64,000 nucleotides of DNA from assembly GCA_012932865.1 (NCBI GenBank), contig SAXG01000023.1:186001-250000 (forward strand), in the 5' to 3' direction. Origin of the DNA: Amylostereum areolatum. Lineage: Eukaryota; Basidiomycota; Agaricomycetes; Russulales; Stereaceae. Positions 56,119-64,000 of this stretch are shown here, piece by piece. Under the pieces are notes generated by a model. That model was not told the origin of the DNA. It saw only the letters and a list, made by a program, of their open reading frames with translations, and did not search any database. Position numbers and translations under genes: made by a program. Each line of letters begins with the position of its first letter. Position 1 is the stretch's first letter.

Positions 56119-56214
56119 CCGTCCAGAAGATCTCAATCAGTTACAACCCGCCGTCCAGAAGATCTCAATTGGTTACAACTCACCGTCCAGAAGATCTCAA
56201 CCGGTTACAACGGA
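56119..56214 (+). repeat. tandem repeat, 3 x 32 bp
   Basis: There are three consecutive 32-base units beginning CCGTCCAGAAGATCTCAA. They differ at about two to four positions in the GGTTACAAC half. The array lies seven bases outside the Tc1 right end. A shorter duplicated GAATAGATCA follows. Confidence 0.85.
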
Positions 56215-58525
56215 GAATAGATCAGGAGAATAGATCAACTTGGTAGCAGGCATAATGTTTTCAATATTACAATGCTCAAATCATCAGTTCCCGCTCTTCA
56301 GATCTCAGATCTCGGACTTCAGCTACTTCTACTCAACTCTCAGCGCAATAAACAGGTAGAGCGTAGCAGAATATATTATGATTTGACAGCTAATTATGTA
56401 CAATCCGGGAGATTACACGAGGTATTATTATGTATATGATAGATGGACCTCCAGCTCAGAGAAAGCAAGCGGAGCCAAAAAGCGAGAGAACAGCCAGCAA
56501 TAGCGAAGGCGGCAGCAACAGAGACAGGAGACTCAGTGCACCTTGAATACATCAGGTACGGAGTGGGAGCCGAGGGAGCTGAGAGCTGAGGTGCGTTAGA
56601 GGAAGTCGGGAGTCAAACGGGGACGGAGTGACAGCGCGCGCGCGCTCTGCTTTATATGCTCAGACAGGGTGACGAAGGGTAACAAGTTTGTCACTGTGAC
56701 AGTGAGGTTGAGCCGGTTTGGAGCCGGTGCCGATGGGACGAGAACGAGACGCGTTGCGGCGAGACTCACCGTTGTGGACTCGAACAGCCTACCGACTGGA
56801 ATATCCTGGAACATTGACCCGCCCAGGGCATGGCCCATACCCGCAGGCCATAGGGGAAGCAGGACTTAGCCATTTTTGAGGTGTCCGCAACGTCCAGGTG
56901 ATGGTGATCAGTGGGGGGTGCGAGGATGGTGCGGAGAGTGTAGCGGTATTAGCTTGTCTCGTGCATCAGTCATTGTAGAGGACTGACTCACAGTGGTTGC
57001 TTACTCGGAATCATTGAATGACATGGGATGGACCTGAGGGAGGTGACTCGTTAGACGGTATTAAAATCAGCGCAAGGGAGAATTGTATGCGCTCGTACCT
57101 GCATTACAATGTCGTTGAGGGAGCAATATACACGATGACAACGCGTTGTCGCGAGACAAGATGAGGTTCACCCGCGTTGACATACATTGATGACGAAGCA
57201 AGGCCAAGATTACAATCGAGAACAACCCGGGTTGGGACATAATAACTAGCTTATGATCGGGTTATAAGGAGATGTTTGCCAAATTTGATTATAATCCCGG
57301 TCGCCTTTTTCTGACATACAGGAAGCACCCGCCGGCCCCGCCCTGAAGTGCATAGATGGCTTGCCTCTTACACATACCTCGCCGGCATCGCAAGTCTCTA
57401 CATACACTTGTTCAGTATCACAAGTCGGGCGCACATAGCGCAATATCATTTTCAAACGGCTTCCGATCATATGCGATTGTCCAGTTCCCCACTGCTTTCC
57501 GATAGCCTCGTCGAAAACGCATCATTCGCATTGCTCGAGCGCGACGGGTGCTCGAGGACGCGTCACACTTAGAAGAGCTGATCTCTGGGAGGTGCGTGGT
57601 TCTCTTCCCTGTGAGTTGTTCAGAACGCTGAATACGACCGCACTGTGCAGAGCATCACAAGGCCTGGAAGAGGTGTATGTCATCATGTGCTACTGTATCC
57701 TACAACATTGCACAATATCACAGTGCTTGTCGCTTTCAACTTCCGCGGTCATTCAATATACTTAAACATCATGAAGACCACGGACTCGCTGCAAACTCTA
57801 ATGCGAACCTTGAGGTGCATGAGGTGTCGCGCTTCGCCTTCCAGCCACTTGGCATTTTTCTCGCCATCACAAAGCCTTCGAAGACCACGTTGCTTCCGCC
57901 ACCGCTTCCACGCAATAAGTATATCCTTCAAATGTCCCGCGCGACTATCAAACTTCAAAGGCATATGGCGCCGGTCCACTATGCCTCGCTTCAGTTCAAT
58001 CCGCCCACTTTTTGCGCGTTACCATTGACGTCCACAAAGCAAACGGCTCCCCAGAATCCACTATCGACCGTGTAATTGTCATCTCATATGAATTGCACGG
58101 AAGCTCAACCCTTTCTCGCAGTTGGATTGTTCAAAACCTTTCTCAGTTGTCGCCTCATCCTCCACTTTACCTTGCTTCATACCCAGCTGGTCCAGAACTG
58201 GCGAATATTGCTGCGCCTGCGCAAGCAATCGTTCTTCGTCACAAGGAGCTGCGCCTGTCGAATCGGACGGTCCCATGGCAGCTGTGTGTACAAGGTTTGG
58301 ACATACGCGCAGCTGTCCTCTCGACACTATCTTAGACACGGGGCCGTCCTCGAGGCTGAATGCTGCATCAGGGAAAGCCTCTCCCGCAAATGCCGCGCCA
58401 AGGTCCTCTAATTAGTGTGCCGTTTAGATGGTGCCCTCTAAGGCGGTCTAGTACGTCAAAAGGTGTCTAAGTCAAGTCCGAGGTTTTTAGAGGTTACACA
58501 CATTGTCATTGTACGGACTCTCGGG
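56215..58525. other. repeat-like and weakly coding region between transposons
   Basis: The region 56256-56701 has a TG...CA layout and, on the minus strand, a CATATAAAG box and an R/U5-like tail. It might be a decayed solo LTR, but no target duplication was found. Downstream, plus-strand pieces at 57680-58330 read partly as protein (VTIDVHKANGSPESTIDRVI) in changing frames and may be a decayed gene. Nothing can be named. Confidence 0.35.
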
Positions 58526-61500
58526 CTAAAATACGGTCCTGTATGTATGGTGATCGAGGAATGAGCTGACACGGAATTTCGTACACTCCTCAAGGACATT
58601 ATAACTTGTCCAACGACGGGGAGCGGTCGCACCAAAACGCGGGAAGAGCTGGACACTCCATTGGATGTCTTCGATAGGGATGATTTTGGCGTCGATTCGC
58701 CCATTGTGCACGGAACGAGACCCACGGTACATCTGTGTGTCATCTTCTGGCTCCTTTGCGAACGGCGTGAACCACTCGATGTAGGCAAGGTGTTGTGGGG
58801 GTGTCGGACGTGTGGGTAGGTAGACGGTGTCAGCCGTCTTGGCAGATAGTCGGAAGACCACGCGCACTTGTGCGACGCGGTAGCCTTGGTCATGACCGGT
58901 CAGCGGTGAAATCTCAGACGAGCAGCAAAGCTCACCTGCTACGCCGCGAGCACCTCCAGCTCCCGATTTAACCAACACGGTGTCAAACCGACCGGGAACG
59001 ATACGTCCACGGGCGTCCCGCCGCTGAGGGCGAACATGGACAGCATCTTGCTCGTCTTTTCCGTCCTCGCGTTGCAGAGCGTCGTGATTCCAGAGCTTAA
59101 TCTTGTGATACACGGCGATAGGTCTGGTCAGGATGAGTGTGTTATCAGCTTTGTGACGCGCGGGCCCAGGACCGAGATCTGGGTAGTTACACTTGACAAT
59201 GAATGCTGCGAGTGCATCGGAAAAGTCAACGGCGCCGTACAGTTCATGGAGTCGATCGAACGAGAGGGCTAGGAGTGTTGGATGTTTCGTCATCTGGGTG
59301 TGCATGTGAAGGTGCACCTCTGGTGTCCGTTCCGAAGTGATAGGAGGGTGCCCCGAAGAGCGCCACTGAATGAACGCCGCATGCGCGTTGACCTTCTCGC
59401 GACGTTCAAGCCATGCCGTCATTTGTGGATATTCATCTTTTCGGTTGGTAGCCCTGTACGCGTCTTTCGCAAAGTCGATGTGCAGGCGTTCCGATTGCTC
59501 CGTGTTGCTGTTATCTGTTGTACCGAAGAGCACGATGCTTGGCGAGTAGTGCCGTGCACCATGAACTTTTGGAAGGTTGAAATCCAGCCGGATTCCGAGA
59601 TCAATGAAGATCAATTTATTGTCGTGGAAGCGCCGAAGAGCATCATCCATCTGCGCAAGGGTTTCATCGGTATGGGATGGATATTGGGCAAGGTAGAGGA
59701 AGTCGAGAATTCCTGTCATGAACGCCTCCAAATTATATACATCGGACCTTACTTTACTATAGTTTACCATCGGACCTCGCATCGGACTTCGCCTCGCTTC
59801 GCATCGCGTCCGGCCCTTCGGGCATACCGGTCTTCTCGGCTACCTCGGTCATGATCTAGACCTTGGAGTCATACTTACCCCGCCTCGTGCTGTGACCCAC
59901 TTCGTACTCCGTGGTACCCACTTCGTAGTCCGTTCTGACCCACTCCTACTCCGGCTTTGTTTGTCTTCGTTTGGGTCCTTATCCTCATGTATATAAGGGC
60001 TCACCAATCTATGAGGAGGGGTCATCTCGACCTTTTCTATTCTCCGGCTACCTGGGGGATCCTCCCTAAGTACTGTAGGGGAAGGTCCACACCTTCGTTT
60101 ATCACTCGCCCCCCTCGATCCTATCCTCGTCTCTCCTCGCCTTGTACCTCGTCGCGACGTCCTGAACCTGCATCGCAGGTAGACCGTTGCTGACAATTCC
60201 TTGAACGGCGCGGACGAGGCGGGCAGGACTGCGGCCATCTGGGAGAGGAAGATCTGCAATCAGACCAAGGAGAATGCACGCGATGTGCTTGTGCTCTATA
60301 CCCGACACCCGGACAAGCGAGCTGATCCCATGTGTGAAGAGGCGAGCGTGGTGGTTGGGTGGCATCCGACGACAACGGGCATCAATTTCGTCGGGCCCAA
60401 ATGCTTGCGGGTCCGAAATCCATGCAATGACATGCTTGATGACTCCTTGATACATCTGGTGGAGGATATCGGGTGTGCATGAGGCAAAGATGTTTACATA
60501 GGGCAAATCTTCCCAGAACGGATGGAAGATAGGGCGGAGGCGCGCCTCACGACATGCAGCGTGGTAGGTTGTGGGATCACCATCAGCCAGTTCAAAGACG
60601 TCCAATGTGTCGTCGGCATCACGGAAATCGAGGTCTGTGTCATCATCGTACTCTCCGAGAAGAGCGTGCGGAATCGGACATCTTGGACAGTCACCATAGA
60701 GTGTTGCCGTCACAAGAACCTGCTCCGGATAATCCCCAACGAATATAGCATAGATGGGATGACAGCGACGCCAAACACCATCACCGCTGACCATGGCGAT
60801 TCCGGTTTCTCCGATGTTCTTGATGGGTGCAAGAATCCGACGCATGCACTCATGGAAAACATTGCCGGTTGCACGGCGTCGGGCAGCCTTGTTGGAGATG
60901 TGGTCCAGTTTTGCTGTGGGTAGGTAGCCAATGAGGACTTGCGCCCGACGGGAGGGCTTGCGACGGATGTCCTTCGGGATGTTTCCGATTGTCATGTAGA
61001 CCGGGTATGCTGTCTTCCCGCGAAAGAGCGTGAGCTGCGTCTTGTCTGATGATATGATGAGGGGGATGATTGTTGCACCAGGGAGTTTTGCCTCAATGCT
61101 TGTCTGCGGAAGAGAAAATTTGTGTTAGGTCGGAGGAGGGAACCGTAGAAGATGATGCCAAGCACCTGCACGTTCCACCACCAAGTGCCCGTGTTCATCT
61201 CATCGTACATCCGAATCGTCATGTCGGCATCTTGGTAGTGGCGCTCCGGGACCGTGATCAGGTGTTGCGCAAATTCGGGGTCGCCGTACAGCGCGCGGAT
61301 GCAAGGAACAATGTCGCAAAAGTACACCTCAAAGTTCTCGCCGCCGACCTGGATCTCCTCCATCGTGAACTTCGGCCGACCAGGCAGTTGTTCGTCGATG
61401 ATCTTGTTGAGCTGAGCCGACGAGCAGAATGAGAGGTCGAGTTTCTCGGCAAGCTAAGTAAAAGAGGGCAATGAGCATTGAACTTGACACGTGATCACTG

Positions 61501-62371
61501 GCAATTGGATGCATACCTCGTCCATCTGGAGGAGCTCAGAGACCGCGGTCGATGTTGGCCCACGTGTTTTGGCCCAGTAAGCCATGGACCAGTCGAGTTT
61601 CGACTTGAACGGTGCCCAGATGTTTCCCGCACTCCCAGATTCCAAATGCGAACGCAGAGTGTCGTACTGTGACGCATATACCTCTAAAGTGAGAGGTGCG
61701 CCAGCGCTCTCGCTCGGGAATGGCACGATCATCGGGTGCACCCAGAGCTTTCCTTCAACACGTTGCCGTTCTTCGGGTGTAAAGAGGCGGCCAGAAGTAT
61801 CTTGCGGAGCCGCTAGTTCGTCTGCAGGCAGTTCTCCTGGCGCCGATTGGGGTGCATTCGGGTTGATTACGGGCTCCAAGACGCGCCCGAGCTCCTCAAT
61901 GTTTCGCACATCCTCCTCTTCATCCGCTTCATCTTCTTCCGTGGTTCCTTGATTCCTGTCAGAGACCGACATAGGAGCCGGAAAAACATTGTCGACATCC
62001 ATAGGAGTTGCACGAGGATTATCGGCAGTGTTGCCAGCTGGATTGTCGAGTCCGAGTTCGGCAGGTGTGTAACTTTCCGAAAAGTAGTCTGCGCCGACGC
62101 CCGTGTTCTCTGCTGATATGTTCTCTGCAACTTGAGGATTTGGCGGTGCCATAAGACTGGGGAACAGGCTTTCTTGAAGAGCCTGGTATGCGGTGTGAGC
62201 AGCTTTGCATTCCTCGCGCGCAGTCTGTCTCCAGTGGTTTGTACGCCCGCGCGGCGAGAAGTTTTTGCTGCATCTGTTGCAAACTACGGAAGCCTTGGCC
62301 GTGGGCAGCTGATACGCCATGAGGATACAGCGTGTGTTGGAGGTCATGGTGTGGAGGAGAGAAGGGTGCAT
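58526..62371 (-). pseudogene. Plavaka transposase 2, disrupted
   Basis: This is a second Plavaka-family transposase of a different lineage from copy 1. The start is ATG 62371 (MHPSLLHTMTSNTRCILMAY), followed by a Cys pair/His finger (CNRCSKNFSPRGRTNHWRQT) and an acidic linker (EEDEADEEEDVRNIEELGRV). The catalytic domain shows IIPLIISSDKTQLTLFRGKT, AMVSGDGVWRRCHPIYAIFV, GDYPEQVLV, CPRCPIPHALLGEYDD, and SCTPDILHQMYQGVIKHVIA. After ARLVRAV the frame leaves the family pattern and stops at about 60102. The expected continuation (LDFLYLAQYPSHTDETLAQM, TEQSERLHIDFAKDAYRATN) resumes only at about 59730. A 0.35-0.5-kb foreign segment therefore seems to split the gene. The last exon ends SFLDHHTYRTVF at 58526. 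Confidence 0.78.
59732..60215. mobile_element. short insertion inside Plavaka transposase 2 (solo LTR or SINE candidate)
   Basis: The segment separates two halves of a conserved transposase domain and has no coding continuity. On the plus strand it contains a TATA box (GTATATAAGGG at about 59989) and internal near-repeats of CCCACTTCGTACTCCG. It may be a solo LTR or other short element. I could not define exact ends or a target duplication, so the borders are approximate. Confidence 0.4.
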
Positions 62372-62636
62372 TATATCCAATTTCACTATGCACGGAGGAA
62401 ATCAGCCGCCTAAATTCACCAAGTCCGTCTAAAACTCACCAAGACCCCACTAGACGTGAGAGTGCTCACGCTCCGCAGAGCCCGCACTATTACGAAACCT
62501 ACGGCCATGTCAGCAAACGGCGCAGGACTTATATTTGTATGCTCACCTCGCCGTGTCGACAGGCATCCTCGCTCTTCTTCCTCTTCCCCTCTTTCCTTCT
62601 CCCCTCTTTTTCTTTTCTGTCCCCCCCGTCAACGGC
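62372..62636. promoter_or_regulatory. bidirectional promoter region of Plavaka locus 2
   Basis: There are 265 bases between the divergent ATGs of the transposase (62371) and the partner gene (62637). It contains a pyrimidine-rich tract before the partner ATG and repeated CTAAA/CTCACCAAG motifs. The spacing is close to that of Plavaka 1 (276 bases). Confidence 0.45.
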
Positions 62637-64000
62637 ATGAGTTACCAGTCGCGCACGTTGAGAATGTCACAGCGCAACACTTCCTCGGCCTCTGGGACCG
62701 CCAGCGCGGCACTCTCGCCAGCGCAGAAGGCTGCTGCTACTCGCGCTCGCACCAAGGCGTCGAAGGCTGCCGCTGCAGCGCAATTACAGCGAGAGCAAGC
62801 TCCTGTGGATGGTACGTCAATAGCTTTTTCCATCGAATCACAGACCACTTACCATTTTTTTTCCGCTGGCTCCGTGGGCCGTGGCCGAAATAGATGTTGC
62901 ATCCGAGCCTGTTACCGCCAGTATGTTGTATTGCTGTCTTTGTTGGTGTCTTCCAACACTCACACTTCCCTCCTTTAGCTGTGGGCAAGAAACGAAAGGG
63001 GGGGAAAGGTGTTCAGGCCAATGGCCCAGCGGAGAAGAAGTCAAAAACTCAGAAGTGTGAGTACGTTCGCGTTCAATCGCGTGTGTTCCCACGGGCTGAC
63101 ATTGTCGTTCCACTTTCTTTAGCGCGCGCTCCTCAGCTTGTTCTTCAAGAGGACGAGCTTCCACCGGTTGCACTCAAGCTCTACGTGGACGGGATGAAAG
63201 GCAAGGCAAAGGCGGTTACCTCGGGTCATACAGGTGTTGCCATGATTGAGGTACATAACTTTCACTTTGTATCAGGTTCCGAGTTGCTGATTGACGGATT
63301 TGTTTGTAGGACGAAAACGACGATGACGACGATAACGGCCTCTCGCCGCTCTCCGAAGACGATTTTGACGCGATCGAAGATGACAACGGGGACGAGTTGG
63401 CGAAGACGAACCTGACGCAGTTCCAGCGTCAGGTGAACCTCGAGGTATGTGTTGTCCTTAACCTCCTCAAGTGCAGCATGCTAACGGATACTATAGCGTC
63501 CTACATGGCTCTCCAGTGCAAATTCGGCTGCGTCTTCAAGCCCATCTTTCGTTCCCATTGATCCTCGCCTCGATGCCCCTCAAGCCGTTGCGGGACCGTC
63601 GACTTCTAACACAGCTCCTTCTCCTCCGTCCGCCATCCCTCCTGTTGCCCCGGTCCCGGCTCCTCTTCCTCCACCCATTCCTGTTTCTGTCCCCGCCGCT
63701 GTTCCATCCGCTGCCGCTGCCACCACCGCTGCCGCTGCCCCATCCGCTGCCACTACCGCTGCTTCTGCTGCCGCTGCCGCCACTCCATCCGCTGCCGCCG
63801 CCGCTGCCGCCGCTCCACTTGCTGCCGCCGCCGCTGCTGCCGCCGCCGCCACAGCTCCTCCTCCTGCCACGGCTCCTTCCACGGCTCTTCCTGTCACAGC
63901 TGTTGATGCTGCCCTCGGAGAGCAGGTCCGAGTTAACGAAGATACCACTGGAGGTAATGTCCGCCAGAGATACCTTTGGCGAATTTTAGGTCTCGTAGGC
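62637..64000 (+). CDS. partner gene of Plavaka locus 2, unknown, truncated by window end
   Basis: The ATG at 62637 opens MSYQSRTLRMSQRNTSSASG, then an Ala/Lys/Arg-rich helix (SPAQKAAATRARTKASKAAA). Short exons follow: DVASEPVTAS, a strongly basic VGKKRKGGKGVQANGPAEKK, and LPPVALKLYVDGMKGKAKAV. The next exon is acidic (LSPLSEDDFDAIEDDNGDEL) and contains TQFQRQVNLERPTWLSS. From about 63650 to 63900 a long Ala/Pro/Thr-rich tract is encoded by GCY-rich repeats. The gene continues beyond 64000. Position and composition resemble the accessory gene of Plavaka 1, but I see no clear sequence match. Function unknown; nuclear localisation is likely from the basic stretches. Confidence 0.6.

Noticed and set aside
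56256..56701. Possible solo LTR on the minus strand (TG...CA ends, CATATAAAG box)
   Set aside because: No flanking target duplication and no second copy in the window, so ends are arbitrary. A genome-wide search for repeats would be needed.
57645..58411. Plus-strand coding-like pieces between the Tc1 element and Plavaka 2
   Set aside because: Natural-looking protein appears only in short stretches that switch frame without good splice borders, so no gene was called.
1..64000. CRISPR arrays, bacterial operons or ribosome binding sites
   Set aside because: None seen. The gene structure with many spliceosomal introns is eukaryotic.

Overview
The window is a piece of a filamentous basidiomycete genome, most likely an Agaricomycete. 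Genes are cut by many short GT-AG introns of about 50-60 bases, and several families are typical of mushroom-forming fungi: a PriA-like cysteine-rich secreted protein, paired GH18 chitinases, Tnp2 and Plavaka transposases, and chromodomain Ty3/gypsy elements. I cannot name the species. Gene spans below run from the chosen ATG to the stop; introns were inferred by eye from GT-AG borders and reading-frame continuity.

The first 30 kb is mostly ordinary gene space. It holds, in order, a Tnp2/CACTA-type transposase (minus, 2.1-5.8 kb), a small four-exon unknown (minus, 6.0-6.8 kb), a coiled-coil unknown (minus, 7.1-9.1 kb), a DUF427 protein (minus, 10.0-10.9 kb), a PriA-like secreted protein with eleven 33-residue repeats (plus, 14.1-16.3 kb), a wax-synthase/MBOAT-like acyltransferase (plus, 19.0-20.3 kb), a UBR7/Mlo2-like ubiquitin-ligase candidate (plus, 20.6-22.3 kb), and two convergent, closely related GH18 chitinases (24.0-27.7 kb). 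Some gene-free stretches contain weak, decayed coding traces.

From about 30.9 kb the window is almost entirely transposon. A Tc1/mariner (IS630-like) element with 77-bp terminal inverted repeats and TA target duplications spans 30898-56109. It has been expanded by nested insertions. A 7.1-kb Plavaka transposon (31832-38939, CAC duplication) sits inside its transposase catalytic core. A Ty3/gypsy element (40359-54971, 420-bp LTRs, CTCCA duplication) sits inside a second, convergent gene of the same Tc1 element. A younger Ty3/gypsy element (40872-48385, 457-bp LTRs with no difference seen, GGAAC duplication) sits inside the pol gene of the older one. Subtracting the insertions leaves a Tc1-type element of about 3.5 kb with two convergent genes, which is unusual because such elements normally carry only a transposase.

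Beyond it lie a repeat-rich stretch and a second Plavaka transposase (minus, 58.5-62.4 kb), itself disrupted, with a divergently transcribed partner gene that runs off the right edge. Both Plavaka loci share this head-to-head layout with a gap of about 270 bp. Both gypsy elements share an extra open frame upstream of gag, separated from gag by one in-frame stop, and a gag-pol junction that requires a -1 frame change at the same short U-run.
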